Shown here one piece after another: positions 1-9,571 of a stretch of DNA of 64,000 bases. The notes under the pieces were generated by a model. That model was not told the DNA's origin, ran no database searches, and saw nothing but the letters and a program-made list of their open reading frames with translations. Source of the stretch: Pyropia yezoensis (lineage: Eukaryota; Rhodophyta; Bangiophyceae; Bangiales; Bangiaceae); the NCBI GenBank assembly GCA_009829735.1, contig CM020618.1:32526894-32590893 (forward strand), read 5' to 3'. Numbering within the stretch: position 1 is the first letter of the stretch; each line of letters opens with the position of its first letter. Position numbers and translations under genes: made by a program.

Positions 1-1423
1 AAAACGCACGGGGGTAGTCATCCGGTATCACGTCCATGGCGGTGAGGAAAAAGGTGCCCGCTTCGTCGGCAAACAGCTGCGGGTTGTTGATCAGGTTATA
101 CTCGGGCCCAAATGGGGAGATGTTGTCCAGCACCCGCGCAATGATGGGGTCCTCCCCGTCCGAGTAAAACGGGTCTCCCAAGTTGGCATAGTCTGCCATC
201 CCCTTGGTCCCGTACATCCGCACGCGGGGCTTGGCAAACAGGAAGGAGATGTCCTCGTCCACGACATACACCTTGCCGTCGCCGAGGCGCAGGCCAAAGC
301 GGAGCGCAAAGCCATCGTCGTAGACGCGAACGGTCACGTCGTAGTCGCCCTTGAAAGACAGCACCGCCTCGTTGTGGCTCTCATCGACGGCCGACACGGG
401 GCGTGGCCCCGTCAAGGGCGCCCTCCCATTGTGGGCGTTGCGCTTCACGCCCTGCACCACGGGGTCGTCGCCGAGCGTGACCACCCGCCCCCCAGCAGAC
501 CGCTTGACCCGCAGCTTGAGCGTCCCCCAATCCGAGATGAGAACCCCGTTGAGCTCCACCGCGTAGTAGATGGCGTCGGTGACCAGCACGTGCACGGCGA
601 GCCGTTTTTTCGCCGACGGCGCCCGCACCGTCACGGCGGGCGCAGCTAGGCGGCGCATCTGAAAGATCCGCCCCCGGATATTGGCGGCCATGCTACCGCC
701 CGAGAAGACCGGCCCCGCCAGCGCCACCTCCCCCGTGGTGCTGTTGACAAAGCCCGCCAGCGCGGACGTCGCCCAGTTGCCGGACCCAGACGACCGCGCG
801 TAGATGCGCTGGCCAGTCATGGCGTACACGTCCACAGGCGGACTGCTGAGGCCGCGGCAACGGCAGCACCGGCCCGTTTCGGGGCCAAACTCAAAGGACG
901 GGGGCCCGGTGCCCCCCCCGCCCCCCTCCCCCCCTTCCGTCGCGTTGCAATCCGACGGGGGCGTCACCACGCCGTCCGTCACAGCGTAGCGGAACTGGAA
1001 GAGGGGCGGGTAGCTCATGCCCAGCGGAAAGACCCCCTGGTGGCCCACAGGGCTGGTGTAGAGCGCCCCATTGTGCAGGTTGCGCCGGTACTTCCACGCC
1101 GCGAGGGACGGGGAGAGGAGAACCAGCTCGGCGACGCCGGGCTTGCCGTCCCACCCGGCCTCGCCGGTGATGCCTTCGTACACGACGGGGTACTCGCCAG
1201 GGGGGCGGTCGGTGGCGGACCGCACCTTCCGGGGGGGGGCGCCCGTGCCCAGCTGCGGGTGGGGGTAGGGCAAGTCACGACGGGCGCACGTCTGTGCCGC
1301 CGCCCCGGATAGCGTCAGGGGGCCGCCCACGGCGAGCACGACCACGATCGCAGCGGCGACTGCGGCGGCCAGGCCGGCCGTCCGCATCGCGGCGGCCGCG
1401 AGGGGTGGATGCGCGCGATGCAT
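1..1423 (-). CDS. Secreted GH97-like glycoside hydrolase, N-terminal part (3' end outside window)
   Basis: One frame is open for 474 codons from an ATG at 1423-1421 to the left edge, so the catalytic barrel is missing from view. Residues about 13-40 form a signal peptide (Arg, then a long Ala/Val/Leu run ending GAAAQ), so the product should enter the secretory path. Residues about 290-474 resemble the GH97 N-terminal beta-sandwich: a His-Asn-Glu segment in place of the family's Tyr-Asn-Glu, VYDDG at 367-371 followed by a hydrophobic strand, and DDYPRAF near the edge, matching the family's DYP motif just before the barrel. GH97 enzymes are exo-alpha-glucosidases or galactosidases. Residues 40-280 are unassigned; they hold a Gly-rich run and a CCRCRG cysteine cluster. 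Met13 is an alternative start that still keeps the signal peptide. Family is inferred from motifs only; catalytic residues cannot be checked here. Confidence 0.62.
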   Translation of the reverse strand, partial: MHRAHPPLAAAAMRTAGLAAAVAAAIVVVLAVGGPLTLSGAAAQTCARRDLPYPHPQLGTGAPPRKVRSATDRPPGEYPVVYEGITGEAGWDGKPGVAELVLLSPSLAAWKYRRNLHNGALYTSPVGHQGVFPLGMSYPPLFQFRYAVTDGVVTPPSDCNATEGGEGGGGGTGPPSFEFGPETGRCCRCRGLSSPPVDVYAMTGQRIYARSSGSGNWATSALAGFVNSTTGEVALAGPVFSGGSMAANIRGRIFQMRRLAAPAVTVRAPSAKKRLAVHVLVTDAIYYAVELNGVLISDWGTLKLRVKRSAGGRVVTLGDDPVVQGVKRNAHNGRAPLTGPRPVSAVDESHNEAVLSFKGDYDVTVRVYDDGFALRFGLRLGDGKVYVVDEDISFLFAKPRVRMYGTKGMADYANLGDPFYSDGEDPIIARVLDNISPFGPEYNLINNPQLFADEAGTFFLTAMDVIPDDYPRAF

Positions 1424-2520
1424 GTGAGGGGGGGGGAGGCGAGGGGGGGGTGAGGGGGGGGGGCAGGGGGAGAGCTTTGGGACTGGTGCGGGGTGCGACC
1501 CAAAGCGGGTGAGCGGGGCAGTGCGCCCACGTGAGGCACCAAACTGCCGTTCGTGCAGTGGGCGGGTCTGCCGCGGATACCGCCTCGTCGGGCACCCCGC
1601 TGCAGCCGCATCCTGCACGGGAGGCGACCCACGCGAGCGAGGTGGACAGAGGCAAGCCTGGGGGGGCTCGAGCGCACCCCCGTACGATCAGGAAGACATG
1701 CGCTCCACGGGAATTTGTCTGTCCGCGGTCGTCCCGTTGCGATGGGTGACGAGAACATTGTCAAGAGATGGGGGCGCGACAAGGCGCGGAGGGCTCCAGG
1801 CGGGACTGTGCGCTGCCGCTGCCGCCCAACCCCCTGGCGCCAACGAAGACGACGCGGCGGCCCCCGGCCGGAGTCCCATGCGACGAGGCCCGGCGCGGGG
1901 GTGTTCCCGAGTGGTGCGGGCATCTACGAAGCGCTCAGTCGACCACACGGGAATCGAGGAGAGGCGTGTGTGGGCTGGGCGAATGGCCGGCGCGGAGTGT
2001 GGGCAAGAGGGAGACTCCTGCGCGGAGAGCCGGGCGGGCCCCTTTTGATGTCTGGATTGAAATGAAACTGCATGTTCGCGATCATCGCATCGGACATGAC
2101 GCAGGTGGACATATGAATATGTCATTTGACGAGATGACGAGGCACGGCCGAGAGGATCGCCATCCTGGCAACGACAGGCCGCTCATATTCTCCACAGCAG
2201 TGCTCCAGTGGATGGCGCCGAGTGTCGCGGCGCGGCGTTCCAGGCTCACACCTCGCCGATCCCCCGTCCATCGGCTCCGCCTCCCACGCCAAGCCACCCC
2301 TTCCCCACCAGCCGCGATCCACAGCCTTCCATCACGGCAACAACATCTATCCCCACCCCGCTGGACATTCGGCCTCGCCCTCCCTCGCTCGCCCCCCGTC
2401 GTGCCCAGCCATCCTCGTCATCGGCCAACGTCCCCGGCAGGGAATCGTCCTCCGTGTGTGTCATCACGGTGGTCGACGGAGTGAAGAAGTGTGCATGAGC
2501 GCGGTCTCCCGCCGCCGCGG

Positions 2521-2640
2521 GTCCGCGGCACCGCTGGGGGGGCGAGTGGCGTCGCCGACGGAGACCACCGGTACACACAGGTCCACTGCACCGCTGGAGA
2601 GACGAATGGCGCCGCCGACGAAGGCCACCGGTGCAGCGCG
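2521..2640. repeat. Imperfect 60-bp tandem duplication
   Basis: Positions 2521-2580 and 2581-2640 align end to end without gaps; both begin GTCC, share CACCGCTGG, GGCG.CGCCGACG and CCACCGGT, and differ at roughly a dozen sites. It is non-coding as far as I can see and lies in the 3' flank of Dus3. Confidence 0.7.
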
Positions 2641-2697
2641 TGCACGTCAGCGGGCTACACCACCGCGAGGAACATAGAATGCAAATGCGCCCTTTTT

Positions 2698-2703
2698 TTT
2701 ATT
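2698..2703 (-). promoter_or_regulatory. Candidate poly(A) signal AATAAA for Dus3
   Basis: TTTATT on the plus strand reads AATAAA on the minus strand, about 85 nt past the Dus3 stop codon and followed (minus strand) by an A-run. Position fits a cleavage signal, but the six-base motif alone is weak evidence. Confidence 0.4.
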
Positions 2704-2787
2704 AATCGCCCCGTCCATCCCCTACCGTCGCACAAGCTCACCCCCCCGCGTCCTCGCACACGCACCCCTCCTCAGGGCGCGTGCCGC

Positions 2788-5715
2788 CTACCCATTCACC
2801 ACGCCGTCGGCCGCCCACGCGTGGCTCCCATGCTTGGGCGTAAAGGTAAATCCCCGCGGCGCTGCGCCGAGGACGAGCTCCGAGATGCGCACCCAGTCGG
2901 CAGGCCGCGGGCTCGCCAGCAGCGTCTCGAGGTCTGAGCGCCCGCGGAGGACGGGGGACCGGTGGTGGAGGCGGGGCCCCCAGGCGGCGGCCGCCGCCTC
3001 GGCCGCCGCCGCAGACGCAGACGCGGCGGCGGCGGCAACGGCGGCCGACCCCGCGGGGCTCTCCAGCAGCCCCAGCGGCACGTAGCGGTAGGCAAAGGAG
3101 AGCCACTCGAGGAGGAACTTGCGCGTCCGCTCCGTGCCCCGCTCGTCGGCGCCCCAATGGTCGAGGCCGTGGCGGGCAAAGTCGCCGACGAGGCCCAGCC
3201 GCTCGGTCGCGGAAATGTCCCAGTGCCGCCGCTGCGCGCACTCGGTAAACAACCACGGCTTGATGAGCGCGCCCCGCGCAATCATAACGGCCGACACGCC
3301 GGCGGTGCCAAAGAGCTCCCCCCCAGCCATGTAGGGCGCCGCCTGCTCCCACGCGTAGACGTCCCCATTGGGGATGAGCGACGCGCCCGCGGTGGCCGCT
3401 GCGGGCGCACACGACCGCGTCAGGTAGTCCCAGTCGGCCAGCCGTGAGTACCGCTGCGTCTTGCTGCGGCCGTGGACGGTGAACCACGACGCGCCCGCGC
3501 GGGCCAGCGACGGGATGAGCTTGTGCGCGACGCGGTGCCGCTCGTCGCGGCCGGTGCGGAGCTTGACCGACAGCGGCACGTCCACCACCGACGACACGGC
3601 GGCGACCACGTCCGACAGCTTGGACGGTGCGTCCATCATGGCCGCCCCCGCGCCCTTGCGGGTGAGCATATCCAGCGGGCACCCACAGTTGAGGTCCACG
3701 AAGTCCACCGCACACTCGCGGGCAACGATCTCGGCGGCGCGCGCGAGCACGTCCTTGCGATTCCCCGCCAGCTGCACCCCAAACACGTCCTCACACGCGT
3801 GGCGGCGGAGGAGCGCCCACTCAGAGCGCTGGCCCTGCAGCAGGTTGGCCGCCAGCGCCATCTCCCCGCACGTCACGTCCGCGCCGAGGCCCTTGCACAG
3901 CCGCCGAAAGGGGGTATTGCCAACGGTCGTCAGGGGCGCCAAGTAGAGCTTGCCCGTCAGGTCGGGCACCCGCCGGTCGGCGCGGGGCTCGACGACGCCA
4001 CCCCCGTCAGCAGCCGACGGCACGACCGCGCCGTCACGGTTCCGCGGGCGTGCGTTGAGCTTCTTGAGCACCTCGCCGGTGCGGGGGAAGGGGGTCTGGC
4101 GGCGGCGGAGGGCCACCTGGAGCTCTTTCGACAAGAAATTGGACTGGGAGCCATCGGGCGCTTGGCCCTGCTGGATAAAGCCGGCGGCCTTGGTGCCGGG
4201 GGGGGGGGGAGGGGGGGCGGGGCTTGCCGTTTCGGTGGAGCCGGCCGGTGGCGTGGTACCCGCGGTGGCCGCCACAGGCGCAGTCGGTGGCGTGGTGCCC
4301 GCGGCGGCCGCCACGGGCGCAGCCGGGCCAGAGGGGAGCGCGGGGGCGGCCCCGGGGGCTGTCCCATTCACCGACGCGACCGACGGTGTGGCCGCCACCG
4401 CCCCAGCCACCACCGCCGGGGCGGCCTCACCAACAACGGCCGCCGCCCCAGAGACCGGGCCTGCACTCCCACCGGTGGCCCCCTCTACAGCTGCCGCCCT
4501 GTCACCCTCTGCGTCGCCACCCACTGGCGCGGCCGCGTCCCCGTCCGCTGTCGCAGCAGCCGCCACCGGCGCCACCGGCGCCGCCGCCGCCGCCGCTGCC
4601 GCCGCCGGGTGCACCACCCGCGCGGTCGCGCCGAGCTGGTCAATCGTAGCCGCATCGTACAGCGGGCGCCCCCCATTGAGCTCCAGCGTGCCGTCGGGGA
4701 GCTTGCGGACCGCGACAATGTAGGCGGCCGCCACGGGGGCCTCCCGGAGGAGCTCTGGGTCACCGCCCCCACCGCCGGTAGCGGCCACAGCGGGAGGAGG
4801 GGGGGCAACAACGCTCCCATCAATGGCAGGCGTGGCGGGGGGAGGGGGCGCCGCAGCCGCGGCCAACCCACCCGCCGCAGCGGCCGCCGACGGGGTACCC
4901 GCCGCCGCCGCCGCCGCAGCCCCTCCGCCCACGCCAATCGTGCCGACGGCCGCGGCAATGGCCGCACCATCGCCGGTGCGGGCACCATCGTCGGCGGGGG
5001 CCGCCACTGCCCCCACCTCCGCGGCCGCCACTGCCCCCACCTCCGCGGCCGCCACTGCCTCCTCCTCCGCGGCCGCCGCTGCCCCCGCCTCGGCGGCCGC
5101 CGCTGCCCCTGCCTCCGCCGCCGCCGCTGCCCCTACCTCTGCGGCCGCCACAGCCGCCCCGTCGGCAACAGACGCAGGAGCCGGAGGAGCGGGGGCCGGG
5201 AGAGGACCAGACGCCCCAGCTACCCCCGGTGGCGCATCCACGATTATCGCCGCAGAGGGTACGGCGGGTGCCGCACCGGACACGGCCGCCGCCGAACCGG
5301 ACACGGCGGCCGCCGCGGCGGCGGCGGCGGCCACGTCCGCGTCGGCGTCGTGGCGGGGTAGCTTGGATGGTGGCGGCAGCGGCGGCGACACCTCCCCACC
5401 GCCACCACCTCCATCGGCGGCGCTGCCGCCGCCGCCGCTGACGTCATAGACGCCGCCGCCGTCGCCGCTAACGACATGGCTACCACTGTCGTCGCCGCCG
5501 TCGGCCGCTTGCGCAGCAGCGGCCGCCATAGGGACGGCGGTGGCGGTGGAGGCAGCGGGAAGAGCGCTCCCCGCGGGTGCGTCGTCAACGGCTGCGGTCG
5601 CGCCGGGCGTTCCCACCGCCGGCGCGGCGGGCACGGTGGCAGCCGCCGACGCCGCATCCGCCACGTCGGCGGCGGCGCCCAGGCGGGGCAGCTTGGGCGG
5701 CGGCGGGTCAGCCAT
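2788..5715 (-). CDS. DUS3: tRNA-dihydrouridine(47) synthase, Dus3-like, with long Ala-rich N-terminus
   Basis: FMN-dependent enzyme reducing uridine to dihydrouridine in tRNA (position 47 for Dus3). The 975-residue frame has its FMN barrel from about 585: LAPLTTVGNTPFRRL, then the NCGCP loop with the catalytic Cys at about 679 followed by a G-x-G-A segment, then SVKLRTG, FTVHGRS and IPNGDVY, and a C-terminal alpha domain to the end. A conserved Dus3-type segment (SKELQVALRRRQ) precedes the barrel. Residues 1-540 are almost only Ala, Gly, Pro, Val and acidic residues, and I find no CCCH zinc fingers, which many Dus3 proteins carry there. I chose the ATG at 5715 (MADPPPPKL); the frame stays open 81 codons further upstream, but that stretch reads through a T-rich, leader-like sequence. 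No intron is needed across 2.9 kb. Assignment to Dus3 rather than Dus1/2/4 is by barrel motifs and size. Confidence 0.88.
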   Translation of the reverse strand: MADPPPPKLPRLGAAADVADAASAAATVPAAPAVGTPGATAAVDDAPAGSALPAASTATAVPMAAAAAQAADGGDDSGSHVVSGDGGGVYDVSGGGGSAADGGGGGGEVSPPLPPPSKLPRHDADADVAAAAAAAAAVSGSAAAVSGAAPAVPSAAIIVDAPPGVAGASGPLPAPAPPAPASVADGAAVAAAEVGAAAAAEAGAAAAAEAGAAAAAEEEAVAAAEVGAVAAAEVGAVAAPADDGARTGDGAAIAAAVGTIGVGGGAAAAAAAGTPSAAAAAGGLAAAAAPPPPATPAIDGSVVAPPPPAVAATGGGGGDPELLREAPVAAAYIVAVRKLPDGTLELNGGRPLYDAATIDQLGATARVVHPAAAAAAAAAPVAPVAAAATADGDAAAPVGGDAEGDRAAAVEGATGGSAGPVSGAAAVVGEAAPAVVAGAVAATPSVASVNGTAPGAAPALPSGPAAPVAAAAGTTPPTAPVAATAGTTPPAGSTETASPAPPPPPPGTKAAGFIQQGQAPDGSQSNFLSKELQVALRRRQTPFPRTGEVLKKLNARPRNRDGAVVPSAADGGGVVEPRADRRVPDLTGKLYLAPLTTVGNTPFRRLCKGLGADVTCGEMALAANLLQGQRSEWALLRRHACEDVFGVQLAGNRKDVLARAAEIVARECAVDFVDLNCGCPLDMLTRKGAGAAMMDAPSKLSDVVAAVSSVVDVPLSVKLRTGRDERHRVAHKLIPSLARAGASWFTVHGRSKTQRYSRLADWDYLTRSCAPAAATAGASLIPNGDVYAWEQAAPYMAGGELFGTAGVSAVMIARGALIKPWLFTECAQRRHWDISATERLGLVGDFARHGLDHWGADERGTERTRKFLLEWLSFAYRYVPLGLLESPAGSAAVAAAAASASAAAAEAAAAAWGPRLHHRSPVLRGRSDLETLLASPRPADWVRISELVLGAAPRGFTFTPKHGSHAWAADGVVNG
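5001..5155. repeat. 24-bp coding tandem repeat in Dus3
   Basis: About six imperfect 24-bp units encode an Ala-rich octapeptide of the type AAAEVGAV. The unit length is a multiple of three, so copy-number change would leave the frame open. It sits in the low-complexity half of Dus3. Confidence 0.75.
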
Positions 5716-6668
5716 GGCCACGAGCGAGCGGCGGCGTCCTGGTCCAGAGAGAGGCAAAAAAAAAAAAAGAGAAAAATATAGAGAGCAGATGACGCCAGGA
5801 TAAAGGGGGCGAGCGGCAGGGTAGGGCAGACAAAGGTCGAAGCGACGATGCTGCGAGACTGGCAGAAGGTGGGGGGCGACGGGCGCCGAGCTGGCGTGGG
5901 CGACGACGGGGACACGCGGCATCCTGCGACGATCAGGCCCTCTTCGGAGCGCGGCCACGTGTACAGTACGTGTTGCGTTGAACTCTGAAGCTTTTGGATA
6001 TTTTGTCCGGACTGGCTCTGCACTTTTTATCGATCACACAATCGTGGACCTGGCGGAGTCAAACATCTGCGGAATCCGTGCTGCGCCAGGGTCCTTCGAA
6101 AGTCTCGAATCGAGACAAGGGAGGCCAAGGCGATGCAAGGCACCGCTCTTTCTGGCAGAGGGCAACGTAATAGCCGCAGGAGGCTGGGTGTCCCCCTTCC
6201 ATCAATGGGTAGGAGGGAAGGGCGGCGTCGACCACGGGGTCGAAGCAGAGAATCCCGCGTCATCCATGACTGCTGGGGTTGGCGGGCTGGTGCCGACTGA
6301 AGGGTGAGGCAATGCCGAGAGATGACTGACAAACCTAGTATCCATTTTCTGCATGGTGGCTTTCCTACAGCGACCGTCCAATTGGCGATTCAATGGCGCG
6401 ACTCTCCTCGCTGTCTGAGGCCCGTTCGCAGTTCGCGTACCGTCACGTGTGACGACGGTATAAACGGAACCAAAGCTGCGAAAGAAACTGGACAGGGCCG
6501 CTGTATACGGTGTACCAAGTATATAAGTATTTTACATATTCTCAAGATTCCTCGAGATTGACACACACAAATGAGTGTGACCAGAAGAAGAGCGGGGTGT
6601 TTGGCAGCCCTGCCCAAGTCGGATGCCACCGGAGACCATCCACCGTCCACAGCGCGGAGAACAGCATC
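5716..6668. other. 5' flank of Dus3 and flank of Harbinger fragment
   Basis: The minus strand just upstream of the Dus3 start is pyrimidine-rich with a 12-T run (plus-strand A-run at 5758-5769), which looks like leader sequence. 6000-6660 has lower GC than its surroundings. No protein domain could be recognised in the short frames here. Confidence 0.5.
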
Positions 6669-7091
6669 ATGGACCCCACTCCTATCTGGCGTGCGGGTGC
6701 GTTTGTGGCTTCTGTAGCTGGCGCCCCGCATGCCCGCCGTGGTATTCTCTCGGACCCCTTTCAATACACTTCTGTTCCTTTTCCTTTTTCCCACGTCCGG
6801 GCTCGCTACGGCGCCCTCTTTCCACGCGCTGTGCGCATGTCCGAGAGCACTTTCCACGGCCTGGTCGATGTCCTGCGCCCCCGCTTGCCGCGTCGAGGCT
6901 TCTCGGCGGAGGTTCGTGCGGCTACGGCCCTGCGCTACTTGGGCGGCGGTAGCTGCATGGACATATGCGCGGCGTTTGGAGCGCATCCAGCCACTTTGTA
7001 CCGCGCCTTGTGGGACGTGGTGGACGCTGTGAACTCTACCCCTGCCTGGCGCATCTGCGCGTGCCACCCGTGGAGTGACAAAGTTCAATGA
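6669..7091 (+). pseudogene. PIF/Harbinger transposase, N-terminal fragment
   Basis: From an ATG at 6669 the frame encodes about 140 residues that match the start of DDE_Tnp_4-type transposases: an F-x-x-R-x-R-Y-GALF segment, RMSESTFHGLVDVLRP, then an HTH-like stretch ALRYLGGGSCMDICAAFGA and TLYRALWDVVDAVN. The similarity stops at about 7060, just before the catalytic DDE domain would begin, and the frame ends at 7091. A functional transposase would need another 250 or so residues, so this is a truncated copy or the first exon of a broken one. A striking inverted repeat follows about 90 bp downstream, but I could not define element ends. Confidence 0.62.
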
Positions 7092-7172
7092 CAGCACACT
7101 GGCTAGAGAGTTGTCTCAAGAAACTCCATCTCTGATCGCAATTTGGTAGCTGCAAGTCTTGCCCTTTGCAGT

Positions 7173-7255
7173 GTATACCGCGGTATACCACGGTATAAAC
7201 ATACGCGGCGCGCCACATACACGCCGCGCCCGCGTATGTTTATACCGCGGTATAC
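7173..7255. repeat. Near-perfect 25-bp inverted repeat with a 16-bp palindrome
   Basis: 7183-7207 and 7231-7255 are reverse complements over 25 bp with one mismatch, 23 bp apart, and the inner flanks (GCGGCG/CGCCGC) extend the stem. The left arm overlaps a perfect 16-bp palindrome GTATACCGCGGTATAC at 7173-7188. It could be a transposon end or MITE-like hairpin associated with the Harbinger fragment just upstream. Confidence 0.85.
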
Positions 7256-9571
7256 AGTACCGTCGGGACGGGCACAGCCAATCAGATCGGCGTTACGCGT
7301 ATGTACCGTCACGCCGATTGCAACTGCGAACGGGCCTGAACCCTGTCGCGTGCGGCTCGGGTGCCATGCACATACGAGAATTTGTGTTTTGATTAGGGAC
7401 GCTTTTGAATTTTGATTAGAGCTTCTCGTGGCATCTGAAATTTTTCAAGTATTCGATTACTTCCTGCTCGCTGTGTATCTATCTGGCGTGCGGTGAAGAG
7501 AGCGGCGTGTAGGACTGACGTTTTTGGACCGCCAGGAGGAGCACTTTAGTGGAGACATACAATGGTGGAGAGGGAGCGCTAAGGGGGTGAGGAGGGGTCG
7601 CCAACTTATGAACCTGTGCTTGATGGCGGCGTCGGCGTCGGCGTGCGACTTCCTCGGGCGGCTCTCGCAGATGACTCGAGGAGAACGACGTGAGAAGAGT
7701 GAAGGCCAGGGGAGGGAGGGGGTGCTGTAGAAATAGGTGAGGTTTGTGGGGAGCGGGGGCATGGGGTGTGTTTGCGTGGGTCCCGGCCGTCCCACCGCCT
7801 GGCACACGCTGACGACGCCGCCGTGCTCCGAGGGCGTCACCTAAAGTTTAGGTTATGCCGTGGAAGGTCATCACGGCGAGCCAGGCGCAGCTGGCTCGCC
7901 TCGGCCGCGCGCTCCTCGAATCCGGGGTGGTGGTTCTGACGGAGCAGCCGATGAAGCCGCTCAATAGCCGCAAGGTGCTGTGCTACGGCGCGTAGGGCGG
8001 GCAGGAATGACTTTTGGGAACAGCTTTGAGCAGGGGGGAAGGGAGATGGATGAGAGGGGACGAAGGTGGGGAAGAGACGGAGAGAGTTACCAGAGGGCTG
8101 GTTGGTCGGGGGGACCACCAGCCGCTGCCGGGGTATACCTTGGTCGGTGGATGTCTGAACTCATATGTACACATAGCTGCGGACGTGCCAGCGCCTCTCG
8201 GAGGGGAGGCGGGAGAAAGGGTGCCTCCCCGCATGCGTGATGCGGGGGGGCGACTGGGGTGCCTGTGGGTGAAGAGCGCGAGAATGGACCAAATGGACAG
8301 TGAGAGAGGGGGCGGGTGCGGGGGGGCGGACAAATGTGCGTAGCCCATGAAGCAAGACGGTGACGGGAGGCGACAACACCCGTGCTGCCTGATCACCACT
8401 CGCGGTGCCCCCCTCCGTTCAAGGCCGCGCATCAGGTGGAGGTGCCAGTCTATCATGTACAGGCACAGACACAGGCATAGTGGTGCGAAACTGCGACCCC
8501 ACCGCCAGTGGAGCGAAGCAAGCCCCGCCACCAGCCGGTCCGCGTCGGGACCGCGGTACACCAGCGCCCTTCCCCTCTCCTCGCATATCCCTTGCGAGAC
8601 AGGAGCCAGGCGTGCATTGCTGCCCACCGCGACGCCCTGGGCCAAGGAAGAGCGGGCGGCAGGTATGACCACCCCGTGCGCTGTCGGCGAGGATGGCGGG
8701 GGGTGCCAGGGGGCCAAGCGCTGCGCCGCACCGGGGTGGGACGTCCAGGGGAGCGCGCTCCCTTTCCGTGTCGCAGCTACCACCGTCGCGGCGACCGCGA
8801 GGGGGGGCGGCGGGGGGGGGCGGCTGGACCTCGTCAGCGCGCCCCCCTGTTCATACGCTCCCGTGGCAGGGCTAGACAGCAAGGCGCTCGTCGCTGATTG
8901 GTTCGTACTTTTTTCCCCCTGAACATGAAGTACTGTACTGTACAGTACATGCGTACAAGGCATGCACGACCTCTGCGTCGCCATCCATCAACCGTCTGTG
9001 GCTCAACGGCCAGCTCAGCAATGGGGGCTGGCGGTGGTGGTGTGTCAGTCCTCCTTGTCCTGTTGTCTGCAAGGTCGTTGCCGCACTGGGCACGCACCTC
9101 CGTCGCCTCCCCCCTCCCGCCTGCCTTTAACCTCCCCGCTTCCGGCCCGCTACCTCCTCCCGACGTGCGTGCGTTTCGGCCGCGCCGCACCCTTCCACGG
9201 ACTCCATAGAGCGGCGGCGGGTGGCCGCTGCGGTCTCTGTTTGGGACGACCCTCTGCCCGCAGCCACGGACGCCGCCAGTCTCCTCCGCCGCCGCGGCCG
9301 CCGCCCGCATTGGCCGCGCCGACCGCGCCGACCGTCCCCACCCGCTGGCTGCGTGCGTGGCGCGGCCGGCCTTTGGAGTGGTGGCTCCGGCTGCGCGTCT
9401 GCCCTGCGTGACGCCCCACGACCCCAACCCTCCTCGCTGCCGCTTGGCGTGGCCCCCTACCCCTTCCGGTTCGCCCTCCCCTGACCGCTTCTGGTGCCAA
9501 CCCCTTCCCCTCCCCCTCCTCTTTCTTTTCTTACTTTCTCCCTTTCTTTTCGCTGCGCCCTCGCCACGACC
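7256..9571. other. Intergenic region upstream of V-ATPase a subunit
   Basis: No secure gene. Open frames on both strands across 7980-9500 have Pro/Arg/Ser-rich sequence without recognisable domains. A 14-bp palindrome GTACTGTACAGTAC lies at 8935-8948. The last 80 bases before the V-ATPase ATG are strongly pyrimidine-rich (CTTTCTTTTCTTAC type), a plausible transcription start or leader. Confidence 0.5.

Larger units (their letters stand above)
1424..2787. other. Intergenic region between GH97-like start and Dus3 3' end
   Basis: This is the 5' flank of the GH97-like gene and the 3' flank of the Dus3 gene. G-runs at 1430-1470 lie just upstream of the GH97-like ATG. Short open frames on both strands have no recognisable domain and look like GC-driven openness. 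An imperfect tandem duplication sits at 2521-2640 and a possible poly(A) signal for Dus3 at 2698-2703. I see no further gene. Confidence 0.6.

Noticed and set aside
1509-2484. Plus-strand frames of 179 and 238 codons
   Set aside because: Overlapping frames in all phases with Arg/Ala/Gly bias; no domain and no neighbour support.
3472-5361. 629-codon plus-strand frame across the Dus3 gene
   Set aside because: It is the reverse strand of Ala-codon repeats (GCC/GGC), giving Arg/Gly/His-rich translation; the minus strand holds the real enzyme domain.
8935-8948. 14-bp palindrome GTACTGTACAGTAC as an operator
   Set aside because: Single short palindrome in a eukaryotic intergenic region, too weak to call a regulatory site.
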